A stretch of DNA of 64,000 bases, taken from CBDCDJ01 sp965215355. GTDB lineage: Bacteria > Deinococcota > Deinococci > Deinococcales > Trueperaceae. The position numbers and the translations under genes are program-made. Location: NCBI GenBank assembly GCA_965215355.1, contig CBDCDJ010000007.1:2666001-2730000 (forward strand), written 5' to 3'. The notes beneath the pieces are model-generated. The model was not told the origin of the DNA. It saw only the letters and a program-made list of their open reading frames with translations, and did no database searches. Below, piece by piece: positions 24,612-33,687 of this stretch; the stretch's first letter is position 1, and every line of letters begins with the position of its first letter.

Positions 24612-25748
24612 CTAGCGCGTTTGGAAAAGGTCGGCGATGGTTGACCTCTCCCCCACCGCACGCTGTGCCGCGCCCCGGCCGCACAAAGCACCGACGACGT
24701 TGCCCGTCCCGTTGTAGCCGCCGGCGGCCCAAACATCCGGCCGAACCTCACCGAAGTAAGGCAAGATGCGGTTGTTCTCAAACGACGTATAGCCCACCGC
24801 CGCCGCCCAGCGTTTCGTAACGGGCGCGGTCACGCCTAAAGTAGCGCGGAGAAAATCCGTCAGGAGCGTCTGAACCTCGTCGCCGGGTTCGTCGTCGTGC
24901 GTCCACTCGCCCGCCCCGGCCTGGTCGCGAAAACCGCCCAGGGCGACGCGCCCGTCGGGGAGCTGCTGCCAGTATTCGTAGCCGTAGCGCCTATAGACCG
25001 GACGCGGGAAAGAGACCTCGGGCGCGGGCGCGGTGGCGAGCATTTGCAACCGCGCAGTACGCACCGTGCCGGTCAGTTCAGGCAGCAGGCGCTCGAGCCC
25101 CCCGTCCACCGCGACGACGACTTTTTGGCAGTGAACTCGAGCCCGCGGCGTAACAACCTCGTCGCCTGAAATCGTTACGGCGGGCGAATTCTCGAACAGC
25201 CGTGCGCCCTCGAGCAGGGCTCTTTTCGCCAGGCTTCGGCAGCGCTGCAGGGGGTTGAACACGCCGTCGCCGGGGAAAAGCAAGCCTCGGCCCTCGGCAC
25301 CCTCGTAGATTTCAACAGGCAGACCGTCGGCGCGCATGGCGGCAAACTGCTCCTCGCAGTCCGTCTGTTCCTCCGCCGAAGCGGCGACGCGCAGCGAACC
25401 GGGGCGGCGAATCGCGTCGGGCGTTTCTTCGGCCATGCGCCCCACTTCGGCGAGCGTGAGGTCGTAGAGGGCTTTGGCTCGAGCGCGGCCGAGCGCGCCC
25501 ACCGCGTCGTGGTGAAAGGCCGCGAGCCCCGCCAGCAAAAAGCCGCCGTTGCGCCCGGCCGCGCCCCCGGCGACCGTACCAGCGTCCAGCCCGACGACGC
25601 TTTTACCCAGGCGCAGCAGCTCATGGACGCAGGCCAGCCCCGAGCCGCCCAGGCCGACCACGCACACGTCGGCTTTCAGGTCGGGCTCGAGCCGGGGCAG
25701 TGTGAGCCCCGCGCCCTCTTCCCAGACGGGCGGGGTCCCGGCTCGCAT
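24612..25748 (-). CDS. FAD-dependent oxidoreductase, DAO family
   Basis: 378 residues. N-terminal dinucleotide fold CVVGLGGSGLACVHELL, then VGLDAGTVAGGAAGRNGGF, typical of the D-amino-acid / glycine oxidase group; FAD-binding C-terminus RILPYFGEVRPDVWAAGGY followed by NGTGNVVGAL. Oxidises an amine or amino acid, substrate unknown. GGAGAAGG precedes the ATG, which overlaps the stop of a 26-residue peptide frame (TGATG). The MEMO1-like gene follows in the same transcript. Confidence 0.8.
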   Translation of the reverse strand: MRAGTPPVWEEGAGLTLPRLEPDLKADVCVVGLGGSGLACVHELLRLGKSVVGLDAGTVAGGAAGRNGGFLLAGLAAFHHDAVGALGRARAKALYDLTLAEVGRMAEETPDAIRRPGSLRVAASAEEQTDCEEQFAAMRADGLPVEIYEGAEGRGLLFPGDGVFNPLQRCRSLAKRALLEGARLFENSPAVTISGDEVVTPRARVHCQKVVVAVDGGLERLLPELTGTVRTARLQMLATAPAPEVSFPRPVYRRYGYEYWQQLPDGRVALGGFRDQAGAGEWTHDDEPGDEVQTLLTDFLRATLGVTAPVTKRWAAAVGYTSFENNRILPYFGEVRPDVWAAGGYNGTGNVVGALCGRGAAQRAVGERSTIADLFQTR

Positions 25749-25828
25749 CAGCCCTTCTCCGAAACGGCGAGGGTGCCCCCGAGAACGCCGCGCGGAATGC
25801 CGACCGCAGCGAAGTACGCTTTTACCAC
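25748..25828 (-). CDS. 26-residue leader peptide frame before the oxidoreductase
   Basis: MVKAYFAAVGIPRGVLGGTL plus six residues (AVSEKG), GTG start with AGGAGG five bases upstream, stop overlapping the next ATG by one base (TGATG). The ribosome site is better than that of many genes here, so translation is likely. It could be a coupling peptide for the oxidoreductase or the relic of a longer protein; composition gives no further hint. Confidence 0.5.
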   Translation of the reverse strand: MVKAYFAAVGIPRGVLGGTLAVSEKG

Positions 25829-25885
25829 CTGAACCTCCTGCGCGCGTCGAAGAGCGCGTTGACAAAAATCTCCGGCTAGCCTAGC

Positions 25886-25914
25886 CTGGACGCGAGGGAC
25901 GCGTCCAGTATGAT
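25886..25914 (+). promoter_or_regulatory. Promoter of the malonate genes with embedded operator
   Basis: CTGGAC (25886-25891), 17-bp spacer, TATGAT (25909-25914). The -35 and the whole spacer form a perfect inverted repeat, CTGGACGCG / CGCGTCCAG with a 5-bp centre (25886-25908). A repressor bound here would cover the promoter. Confidence 0.6.
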
Positions 25915-25974
25915 TCAAACCGACAAAGGTCAAGCGCATTATTTGTCGCCGAGTACGGCTTGGTAGGCGGGTTT

Positions 25975-27423
25975 ATGGACGTAGAACCCCGCTCAGGTTT
26001 TCTCGGCAGCGCGTGGCAGCGCCTGAACTCTTGGCGCGAGTTTTTGCCGTTCCGCTCGAGCCGCGCGGTTTCGGGGTTTGAGCAGGACGACGTGCTCGCG
26101 CTCATGCAGGCCTGTTTGACCGGTCCAGGTGGGGAAACGACCGCACGCACCCGGGCCGCCGAACTCGGCTACTTGTACCTGAGCCTGAGCCGCGAGGACA
26201 AACGGCAATTTTTGAGCCTGCTCGCGCACGGTTTCGACCTCAACCCGGAGACGCTGGCCGACGCTGCGGACGCTTATCTCGCCGCGCCGACGCTTGACAA
26301 CTACGTCGCCTTACAGGGCGCGACGCAGCCGCCGCGCACCACCATTTTGAAGCGCCTCAACGCGCTGCCGGACGGCTTTACCTTTTTGGTGGACCTGCGG
26401 GCCGACCTGCGGGGGTTTCTCAAAGACGCCCCCGAAGACTCGAGCCTCAGAGCGCTCGACGCCGACTTGCAAAGCCTGTTCGAAGCCTGGTTCGACGTCG
26501 GGCTGCTGACTTTCGAGGCGATAAGTTGGAACTCGCCCGCGGCGCTGCTGGAAAAGCTCGTCACTTTCGAAGCGGTTCACGCGATTCGCTCCTGGCAAGA
26601 CCTCAAAAACCGCCTCGAGGCCGACCGGCGCTGCTACGCCTTTTTTCACCCCAAAATGCCGGGCGTGCCGCTGATTTTTGTCGAGGTCGCCCTGACCGAC
26701 GGCATCCCGGACAACGTCCAAAAGTTGTTGGACGAAAAAGCCCCCGTGCTGGACCCCACCGCTGCCGACACGGCGGTGTTCTATTCGATTTCGAACACCC
26801 AGCGGGGTTTGCGCGGCGTCAGCTTCGGGAGTTTTTTGCTGAAGCGGGTGATGGAGGATTTAGCTCAAGGGTTGCCGAACTTGAAACGCTTTGTGACGCT
26901 GTCGCCCGTTCCGGGTTTTCGGGCTTGGCTGCTGCAGCGTTGGGAAGAGCGCGGCGCGGCCCTGTTCAGCGGGGCGGAGTGGGAAGTGTTGAGGCGCGCG
27001 GTAGACAAAGAGGGTGAGAGCGTCGAAACCGAGGTGGACGCGCTGCTACGCTCTGACAAGTGGACAGAGCGCCCCGAAATCGTGAATGCGCTTCAAAAAC
27101 CCCTCCTCGGCCTCTGCGCTTACTACCTGACGAAAGCGAGGGACGCGACCGGCCGACCCCGCGACCCGGTGGCGCGCTTTCACATCACCAACGGGGCGCG
27201 CGTCGAACAGCTCGACTGGCTCGGCAACACCGCGCCGAACGGGCTGACGGAGTCCTACGGCATCATGGTCAACTACCTGTACGAACCCGGCAAGCTCGAG
27301 CGCTACCACGAGCAGTTTTTTCAAGACGGCACGGTCGCCGCCTCGGCTTCATTGCGGCGCTACGCGAGCAACCGGGAAGGGCTCGCGCAAGCCGAAGCGC
27401 CCGCGCTTCCTCAAGCTCTTTAG
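25975..27423 (+). CDS. Malonyl-CoA decarboxylase
   Basis: 482 residues, complete MLYCD-type enzyme: helical N-terminal domain with SLLAHGFDLNPETLADAADA, then the GNAT-like catalytic domain with CYAFFHPKMPGVPLIFVEVA, FYSISNTQRGLRGVSFGSF, TLSPVPGFRAWLLQ and HITNGARVEQLDWLG followed by GLTESYGIMVNYLY. Releases CO2 from malonyl-CoA to give acetyl-CoA. ATG at 25975 is chosen; a TTG at 25960 is in frame. The synthetase gene follows with no gap, forming a malonate-use pair. Confidence 0.92.
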   Translation: MDVEPRSGFLGSAWQRLNSWREFLPFRSSRAVSGFEQDDVLALMQACLTGPGGETTARTRAAELGYLYLSLSREDKRQFLSLLAHGFDLNPETLADAADAYLAAPTLDNYVALQGATQPPRTTILKRLNALPDGFTFLVDLRADLRGFLKDAPEDSSLRALDADLQSLFEAWFDVGLLTFEAISWNSPAALLEKLVTFEAVHAIRSWQDLKNRLEADRRCYAFFHPKMPGVPLIFVEVALTDGIPDNVQKLLDEKAPVLDPTAADTAVFYSISNTQRGLRGVSFGSFLLKRVMEDLAQGLPNLKRFVTLSPVPGFRAWLLQRWEERGAALFSGAEWEVLRRAVDKEGESVETEVDALLRSDKWTERPEIVNALQKPLLGLCAYYLTKARDATGRPRDPVARFHITNGARVEQLDWLGNTAPNGLTESYGIMVNYLYEPGKLERYHEQFFQDGTVAASASLRRYASNREGLAQAEAPALPQAL

Positions 27424-28944
27424 GTGACTGTGAACCGGACCGGCATCGCTTCCTTAGCGGGCGCTTTTTTGAAAATTGTGCGCGACGCGCCCGACAACCC
27501 TCTTTTGCACTTCGAAGGTGAGACGTTCAGCTACGCGCAAATTCACGAGCAGGTGAGTCTCGTCGCGGGCGCGCTGGCCGCTTGTGGTTTGAACAAAGGC
27601 GACCGCGTCGCGCTTTACCTCGAGAACTCGCCGAGCTTCGTGACCGCTTACTTAGGCGTGCAGTGGCTCGGCGGCGTGGCGGTGCCGGTGAACACGCGCT
27701 ACCGCGAGGGCGAGCTGCGGCACATGCTGAACGACTCCGGTGCCCGCCTCGTCTTGACCGACGCCGGGCGGGCCGAGGTGGAGAAAGCCAGTGCGCCCGC
27801 GCTCGAGGCTATCGTCCAGCTCGGTGAAAGTCTCGAGGCCGACCGCGCGGCTTGGGCGGCGCTCGCCAGCGGGGAACCACGCCCCCAACCCGTGCCCCTT
27901 ACCGGGGACGACCTCGCCGTCATCGGCTACACCTCCGGCACCACCGGGCGCAGCAAGGGGGCGATGCTCACGCACGGCAACTTCGTCAGCAACAGCGTCG
28001 CGCTCACCCAAGCCTGGCGGTGGACGCCGCGAGACCATCTCCTGTTGGTGCTGCCGCTCTTTCACATGCACGGGCTCGGCGTGGGTTTGCACGGCACGCT
28101 TGTTCAAGGCTCGAGCCTGACGCTGCGCCGCAAGTTCGACGCCGCGGACGTGCTGGACACGATGCTGCGCGGCGAGGTGACGATGTTTTTCGGCGTGCCG
28201 ACGATGTACACGCGGCTGTTGGAGGTCGCTAAACCACGCGCCCAAAAACCTACCGGCTTGCGCCTCCTCGTCTCGGGCTCGGCCCCGCTGAGCCCGCAAA
28301 CCCACGCGGCGGTCGAAGCGGTGTTCGGGCTGCGGATTCTCGAGCGCTACGGCATGACCGAAACCGTGATGAACATGGGCAATCCTTTCACTGGCGAGCG
28401 GCGCGCAGGCTCGGTCGGCTTTCCCTTCGCGGGGGTCGAGGCGCGCGTCGCCGACCTGGACACGGGTGAAGAGAAAGCGACCGGCGAAACCGGCGAAATT
28501 CAACTGCGCGGCCCCAACGTTACAAAAGGTTACTGGAACCGCCCCGACGCGACCGCCGCGGCCCGGACGCCGGACGGCTGGTTCAAAACCGGCGACTTGG
28601 GCTTTGTGGACGCGGACGGCTACTACACCTTGAACGGCCGCGCCAAAGAACTCATCATCTCGGGCGGCTTCAACGTCTACCCGCGCGAGGTGGAAGAAGT
28701 TTTAGCCGAAGTCGAGGGCGTACAAGAGGTCGCCGTTTTGGGTCTACCCGACGCCGACCTCGGCGAAAAAGTCGTGGCGGCGGTGGTGGGCCACGCGAGC
28801 GAGGCCGAGTTGCTCGAGCACGTAAAAGCGCGCATCGCCGGCTTCAAAAAGCCCAGAGAGGTCTACTTCGTCGCCGCGCTGCCCCGCAACGCGCTCGGCA
28901 AGGTGCAAAAGCACCTCTTGAAAGAACAGTTGGGGCGCGGTTGA
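27424..28944 (+). CDS. matB: Malonyl-CoA synthetase (MatB/ACSF3-like)
   Basis: 506-residue ANL enzyme. P-loop IGYTSGTTGRSKGAMLTHGN, LPLFHMHGLGVGLHGTL, ERYGMTETVMN, DGWFKTGDLGFVDADGYY, GRAKELIISGGFNVYPREVE, and C-terminal Lys in LPRNALGKVQKHLL. The arrangement directly after malonyl-CoA decarboxylase (TAG then GTG, no spacing) points to malonate activation rather than general fatty acids. Product malonyl-CoA would feed the decarboxylase to acetyl-CoA. No malonate transporter is adjacent. Confidence 0.85.
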   Translation: MTVNRTGIASLAGAFLKIVRDAPDNPLLHFEGETFSYAQIHEQVSLVAGALAACGLNKGDRVALYLENSPSFVTAYLGVQWLGGVAVPVNTRYREGELRHMLNDSGARLVLTDAGRAEVEKASAPALEAIVQLGESLEADRAAWAALASGEPRPQPVPLTGDDLAVIGYTSGTTGRSKGAMLTHGNFVSNSVALTQAWRWTPRDHLLLVLPLFHMHGLGVGLHGTLVQGSSLTLRRKFDAADVLDTMLRGEVTMFFGVPTMYTRLLEVAKPRAQKPTGLRLLVSGSAPLSPQTHAAVEAVFGLRILERYGMTETVMNMGNPFTGERRAGSVGFPFAGVEARVADLDTGEEKATGETGEIQLRGPNVTKGYWNRPDATAAARTPDGWFKTGDLGFVDADGYYTLNGRAKELIISGGFNVYPREVEEVLAEVEGVQEVAVLGLPDADLGEKVVAAVVGHASEAELLEHVKARIAGFKKPREVYFVAALPRNALGKVQKHLLKEQLGRG

Positions 28945-28952
28945 GGAAACGG

Positions 28953-30443
28953 TCAGTTTGCAACTCTCTCCAACTGCACCAGCCACAGCTTAAAGAGCGC
29001 CACCAGCGGGTTGGCCTCGGCCTCGACGATGTCTAAGTGGGTCATGCCCGGCAGGATGTACGTAGAGAACAGCGAGCCCGGCCGCACGTTGCTATAGGCC
29101 TCGAACCCCGACAAGTCGGTGACCAAACCGCGTCCCGCGCCGACCGCGAGCGTCGGGGTGGTGACAGCAGCGTTGGAGACGAACTCAGGGTCGTCGTCCA
29201 GCCGCAGGCCCGCCTCGCCTATGTCGACGGCCAAGCGGAGCGGAAAGTACCACTCGTTGCGGTTGGTCTGCGGCGTGGACCACTCGCGCGCCAACGCGTC
29301 GATGTCGGTGCGCGCTTTTTGCGGGTCGCCCCGCGCCCAGTCGACCCGCGTAAATCCGGCCGCCACGCCCGTCACCGTGCGGCTGGTGGCGCTGTCGACG
29401 CCGCCCAACAGGAACGCGGTCAGGTTGCCGCCGAACTCGGCCCCGACCGCCTCGCCCAAAGAACTGGTGAACACCGTTGCCGCGCCGTAGCGGTCGGTCT
29501 CCAAAATGCCGAAAGCGGCCCGGTTCGTCGCCGGGAACGGGGCGAAAGGTTCGGGTGCCGTCCCGTCGGGCGCGAAGCGTGCCAGAAGCGCTAAAACCTC
29601 ACGTTCCGCCTGAAAGGTCGGCCCCAGCCCGAGGGCGAGGTAGGGCGCGTCCTCGCCCGACTCGAGCCCAGCCACGTCGGGCAGAAAACCGAACAGCGTC
29701 GTGAGACTCGGGTCAAGGCCGAAGCCGCCCGTGCGGCCGAGCGCGCCATCGACGAGGACCAAGCCGTCGAGGTAACGGTCGCCGGGGTCGGGGGCTTGCG
29801 GCGTGCCGAAGTTGTAAGCCGCGTACAGCCCGACGAGGCTCGCGCCGAGCGAGTGACCGCCCAGGACGACGCGGTCCGCCTGGCGACGTGCGCCCAAGAC
29901 GACCGCGTGCAGGTCGCGCAGGTGGACGTCCAAACCCCAGTAGCCCATAAAGGCGAGGTCTTGCGGGGGGACGGGCACAAAGCCGCCCGGCTTGCCTTCG
30001 TTTTCGACGTAGTAGCGGTAGGCGACGTAGGCGTCGCGTTTTTGCAGACCGGTGACGAAGGCGCTTCGGTCCTCGAGCGCGTTGGCGCGGCGGTCGACGG
30101 CCCAAACCTCTAAACCTGGCGTACTGGCGACGAGCTGCCGGGCCAGTTCGTCCATGCTCGTCGCGCCGCCGAAGATGCCTGGAACGAGGACGAGGACGGT
30201 GTCGGGCGTGTTCCCGGCAACCGTGTCTTCAGCGTGGTAATAGCGGAGGTAGTAACTTTGGTTGTACTCGTCGGGCGTGTGCGGTTCTCGGTAACCCCGA
30301 ACCGTCACGTAATCGGTCAGCACGGTCAGGGTGGACGAGCGGTAGGTCACGGGGGGCAGTTCCAAGTCCAGCCTTACGGTAGGAATGGGCAGACAAGCCA
30401 CCAAACCCGCAAGCGAGAGGGCGGCCAAAATCACACGCAACAT
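28953..30443 (-). CDS. Lipoprotein with alpha/beta hydrolase fold
   Basis: 496 residues. Lipoprotein signal with lipobox LVAC (Cys17) in MLRVILAALSLAGLVACLPI. Hydrolase features: LVLVPGIFGGATSMDELARQ (oxyanion region), nucleophile elbow VVLGGHSLGASLVG, and a late PGMTHLDIVEAEANP with the catalytic His. Probably an esterase or lipase anchored to the outer face of the cytoplasmic membrane. Longer than simple hydrolases because of an inserted ~120-residue lid region. Convergent with matB, 8 bp apart. Confidence 0.75.
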   Translation of the reverse strand: MLRVILAALSLAGLVACLPIPTVRLDLELPPVTYRSSTLTVLTDYVTVRGYREPHTPDEYNQSYYLRYYHAEDTVAGNTPDTVLVLVPGIFGGATSMDELARQLVASTPGLEVWAVDRRANALEDRSAFVTGLQKRDAYVAYRYYVENEGKPGGFVPVPPQDLAFMGYWGLDVHLRDLHAVVLGARRQADRVVLGGHSLGASLVGLYAAYNFGTPQAPDPGDRYLDGLVLVDGALGRTGGFGLDPSLTTLFGFLPDVAGLESGEDAPYLALGLGPTFQAEREVLALLARFAPDGTAPEPFAPFPATNRAAFGILETDRYGAATVFTSSLGEAVGAEFGGNLTAFLLGGVDSATSRTVTGVAAGFTRVDWARGDPQKARTDIDALAREWSTPQTNRNEWYFPLRLAVDIGEAGLRLDDDPEFVSNAAVTTPTLAVGAGRGLVTDLSGFEAYSNVRPGSLFSTYILPGMTHLDIVEAEANPLVALFKLWLVQLERVAN

Positions 30444-30684
30444 AGCAGTATGATGCCCGCTTTTCGGGGGCTGTACACTGCCTTGTGCCACCTTTCCCTG
30501 CTGAGCCTACCGGGCGAAGCCCTCCCAGCCCGGACCCACCGCGCGGCGGAGAGTCCTACCCCGGCGCAGTAGGGCAACTCGTACTGTTAGGTTTCGTAAA
30601 GCCACGTCCGGGCCGTTGCCGGTAAAGTGGTCACACACCGAGCTTGCGTCTGGGTCGACGCGCGGCTCGGCTGCTTGGCTAAAC

Positions 30685-30716
30685 GGTACTGGGGAGACGG
30701 TATTGGGGAGACGGTA
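30685..30716. repeat. 14-bp tandem duplication before the HD-GYP gene
   Basis: GGTACTGGGGAGAC (30685-30698) and GGTATTGGGGAGAC (30699-30712), then a third partial GGTA. It ends 13 nt before the start codon at 30730. Apart from this the 30444-30729 interval shows no gene. Confidence 0.75.
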
Positions 30717-30729
30717 GGTCGAGGCGGGT

Positions 30730-31824
30730 ATGCTGAAACGCTTTTTTACAAACAGTGAGAACACCGGGGTTGCCGACCCTCTGGCGGCGGTCAACAAGTT
30801 GCTCAAACTGCCGACCTTCGGCGAGCGCAGTCTGCTCGTGTTGCGCCAGCTCGTAGCCCTGCTGCCCGGCGACGTGCGCGGTTACGTGGTGCGCCGCGAG
30901 GAAGGGGAACGGGTCCGCTTCGACGCGGTCGAGGGCTACGGGGGCGAGCTGCTCGAGCTGAAACTCAGCAACGGCCCTTGGCGCGACTCGAGGACGCGCA
31001 TCATCTCGAACCTCGTTCCCGAACTGTTCACGCCGAACCCGCAAGAGGTGCGTGCCCTTTTGGGCGACTTGGGCCTGCGCGACGTCAAGTCCACCATCAT
31101 GGTACCCGTCTCGGGCGGCGGCCACGCTTACGGCACCCTCTTTTTGCACCGCCACAAACCGCCCCCTTTTTCCGACGACGAGCTGAAAACGGCCAAACGC
31201 TGGAGCACGGTGCTGGGTGAGGTGCAGGGCCAGTATCTCGACCGGATGCGCTCGCGCCGCAGCCTGGTCGAGTTTACCCGCGCTTTCGTCGAGGCCATCG
31301 AGGCGCGCGACTTCAGCCAGCTCGGCCACGCCAGCCGCGTGACCGCCTACGCGCTCGCCGTGGGCCGCGCGCTCGGCTTCGACAAGGAACGGCTGGCCGA
31401 CCTCTACTACGCCGCCATGCTCCACGACGTCGGCAAGCTGGGGTCCGGCCTGGACTTGTCGACAGAAGACAGCCAGCACCCGCAACGCGGCGCGAACCTC
31501 GTCGCTTCCTCACCGCTCCTCACGGCCGCCACCGCAGGCGTACGCTCGCACCACGAACACTGGGACGGTTCCGGCTTTCCCGACGGTCTGCACAAAGAAG
31601 AAATCCCGATTTTGGGCCGCATCGTCGCGGTCGCCGACACCTTCGACCTGTTGTCCAGCGAGCGGGGTCAAGCGCTGTCGCCCCGCGAGGTCGAGCAGGC
31701 GCTGCTGCTCAGGAGCGGGCACGAACTCGACCCTGAACTCGTCAACTTGTTTATCAACATCTTGCGCCAAGGCAAGTCGACCGCCGAACTCGGCCGTCTG
31801 GACAAGCAGGATTTGCCGTTTTGA
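30730..31824 (+). CDS. GAF plus HD-GYP phosphodiesterase-like protein
   Basis: 364 residues. N-terminal GAF-like sensor (~25-165: GDVRGYVVRREEGERV, STIMVPVSGGGHAYGTLFLH), then a c-di-GMP-phosphodiesterase-type HD-GYP domain (~175-345) with HD in MLHDVGKLG, HHEHWDGSGFPDGL in place of HHExxDGxGYP (Tyr to Phe), and RIVAVADTFDLL. Expected to hydrolyse cyclic di-GMP or a related dinucleotide; the Tyr-to-Phe change is conservative. No membrane segment. Weak start: no Shine-Dalgarno before the ATG. Confidence 0.85.
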   Translation: MLKRFFTNSENTGVADPLAAVNKLLKLPTFGERSLLVLRQLVALLPGDVRGYVVRREEGERVRFDAVEGYGGELLELKLSNGPWRDSRTRIISNLVPELFTPNPQEVRALLGDLGLRDVKSTIMVPVSGGGHAYGTLFLHRHKPPPFSDDELKTAKRWSTVLGEVQGQYLDRMRSRRSLVEFTRAFVEAIEARDFSQLGHASRVTAYALAVGRALGFDKERLADLYYAAMLHDVGKLGSGLDLSTEDSQHPQRGANLVASSPLLTAATAGVRSHHEHWDGSGFPDGLHKEEIPILGRIVAVADTFDLLSSERGQALSPREVEQALLLRSGHELDPELVNLFINILRQGKSTAELGRLDKQDLPF

Positions 31825-31995
31825 AAGCGGCGCTACGTTTTCTCATCAAACTTGAAACTTGCCTAAGTTCAAATTGCGGCGCGAGTCGGCTTTAGGGTTG
31901 CCCAGTCGAGACTCGTCAAGAAAAGTTTGTGCAGTGTCGCGGTCGGAAGCGGGTTGCGCGGACCCGTCCGGCCGGGTGCTCGTTTCGTGAGTTAA

Positions 31996-32064
31996 CAACA
32001 CTTTTTCAACCAAACAGCGGACGACTGAAAAAGTGTTGACACGTCAAGACGAGCGGTGTAGCAT
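31996..32064 (+). promoter_or_regulatory. Strong promoter with adjoining inverted repeat for the sugar ABC genes
   Basis: TTGACA (32036-32041), exact 17-bp spacer, TAGCAT (32059-32064). Immediately upstream lies a perfect 13-bp inverted repeat, CAACACTTTTTCA (31996-32008) and TGAAAAAGTGTTG (32026-32038), whose right arm overlaps the -35 box. A regulator bound there could activate or block the polymerase. Confidence 0.8.
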
Positions 32065-32351
32065 GACCTCCACTTACTAGCTTGACGCCGGGCCCACCCC
32101 TTTTCCTCTGCGGATCAGCTACGGAAAAAGGTATCTCGTCAGTCCTTCGTCGGTCACAGGCTTGGACACCGTTGCGGGCACGGCCGTGGTGGAAAGGGGG
32201 TACTTTCAACGGTCAACGCGAAAGCAGAGTCCAAGTTTCGACCTGCCGAGGTTTTCGACCAAGGCTGACCGACCTGGTCGTCACGTAAGGTCGTCACATA
32301 AGTTAAAAGACATGCAACAAAAGATCATGTATGAATTTAGCAGGGGGAATG
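32065..32351 (+). other. Long untranslated leader of the sugar ABC genes
   Basis: About 280 nt separate the promoter from the binding-protein ATG. No convincing gene lies in it. It ends with a 13-bp tandem duplication, GGTCGTCACGTAA / GGTCGTCACATAA (32276-32301). The upstream part of the gap (31825-31995) shows no recognisable feature. Confidence 0.5.
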
Positions 32352-33674
32352 ATGAAAACAGTCAGGATATTGGGTTTGTTGCTCGTTGGGATGTTGGCCT
32401 TAAACCTGGCCTTCGCTCAAAACGAGGTGGGCGGGTCGCTGTCCATCTTAGGTTTTGGTTTGGGCGACGAAATCGCCTCGGTACGCGTCGACCAGTTCAA
32501 AGAGCAGTACCCCGACGTGGAACTCAGCTTGTCCGAGGGCAGCCTGGACCGGCAACAGCTTCTCACCGCGGTGGTCAGCGGCAACCCGCCCGACCTCATC
32601 TACACCAACCGCGACGACCTGAGCACCTACGCCACGCGCGGCGTGATTCAGCCGCTGGGCGAGTGCGTCGAAGCGCAGGGCATCGACCTGAGCCAGTACC
32701 GCGAGACGGCCCTCGAGCAGGTCACGGTAGGCGACCAGGTCTACGGCATCCCGGAGTTTTTCAACACCATCGTGCTGCTCCTGAACAACAGTGCGCTCGA
32801 GGACGCCGGTCTCACGCCCGCAGACGTCAGTACTGGCAACTGGGACGCGCTGGCCGAGGTGAACGACCAGCTCACCAGGGTGGAGGGCGGTCAGGTCGAG
32901 CGCATCGGCTTCGACCCCAAGCTGCCCGGCTTTTTTCCCCTGTGGGTCAGGGCGAACGGCGGGCAGCTTTTATCCGACGACGGTCGCACGGCGATGATCG
33001 ACTCTCCCGAGGCGGTCGAGGCGCTCGAGTTCACGGTCGGTTTGATCGAGGCGGCCGGGGGAAACCAGGACGCCTCGGCCTTCCGCGACACCTGGGACTC
33101 GTTCGGGTCGCAAAACCAGTTCGCCGCCGACCAGGTCGGCGCGTCTCCCTTTGAACAGTGGTACGTCAACGTCTTGGCCGACGTGTCGCCGGACGTGAAC
33201 ATCACCGTCAAGCCGTTTACCGACCGGCAGGGCAACCCGTTGACCTTTGCCACCGGCAACACCTGGGCGATTCCCGAGGGCGCGAAAAATCCCGAGGCCG
33301 CCTGCGCCTTTATGAAGACGATGACCGACCCGGCCTCCTGGGCGGCTGCCTCCCAGACCCGCGCCGACCAGCGCGCCGCCGACGGTCAGACCTTTACGGG
33401 CGTATACACCGCCAACAAAACCGCCGACGAGCAGATTTTCGGCGAAATTTACCAGCCCAGCGGCAACGCGGCCTTCGACAACGCCGTCCAGGTCATTTTA
33501 GACACGCAGGACAGCGCCTTTGCTATTCCCTCCAACCCGGCGGGCGCGGAGTTCCGGCAGGCCTGGGAGGACGCGGTCAACCGGGTGCTCAACGGCGAGC
33601 AGGGCGCGCAAGAGGCGCTCCAACAGGCCCAGGAGGAAGCGCAAGAAGCGCTCGACGCGGCCTGGGACCGGTAG
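32352..33674 (+). CDS. ABC transporter sugar-binding protein
   Basis: 440 residues of the extracellular solute-binding protein family 1 (MalE/UgpB-like). Signal peptide MKTVRILGLLLVGMLALNLA up to AFA-Q; mature start QNEVGGSLSILGFG, ligand-binding domain with LTAVVSGNPPDLIYTNRDDL and VYGIPEFFNTIVLLLNNSAL, C-terminal lobe with ATGNTWAIPEGAKNPEAA; the extreme end is a Glu/Ala/Gln-rich helix. AGGGGGA precedes two adjacent ATGs; the second is used here. Substrate probably an oligosaccharide, given the GH38 gene downstream. Confidence 0.88.
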   Translation: MKTVRILGLLLVGMLALNLAFAQNEVGGSLSILGFGLGDEIASVRVDQFKEQYPDVELSLSEGSLDRQQLLTAVVSGNPPDLIYTNRDDLSTYATRGVIQPLGECVEAQGIDLSQYRETALEQVTVGDQVYGIPEFFNTIVLLLNNSALEDAGLTPADVSTGNWDALAEVNDQLTRVEGGQVERIGFDPKLPGFFPLWVRANGGQLLSDDGRTAMIDSPEAVEALEFTVGLIEAAGGNQDASAFRDTWDSFGSQNQFAADQVGASPFEQWYVNVLADVSPDVNITVKPFTDRQGNPLTFATGNTWAIPEGAKNPEAACAFMKTMTDPASWAAASQTRADQRAADGQTFTGVYTANKTADEQIFGEIYQPSGNAAFDNAVQVILDTQDSAFAIPSNPAGAEFRQAWEDAVNRVLNGEQGAQEALQQAQEEAQEALDAAWDR

Positions 33675-33687
33675 GGCGGTGACACCC

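Noticed and set aside
32082..32288. 68-codon frame in the sugar-operon leader
   Set aside because: ATG lies close to the transcription start but has no ribosome site; the product is unstructured and ends within the 13-bp repeat. Treated as untranslated leader.
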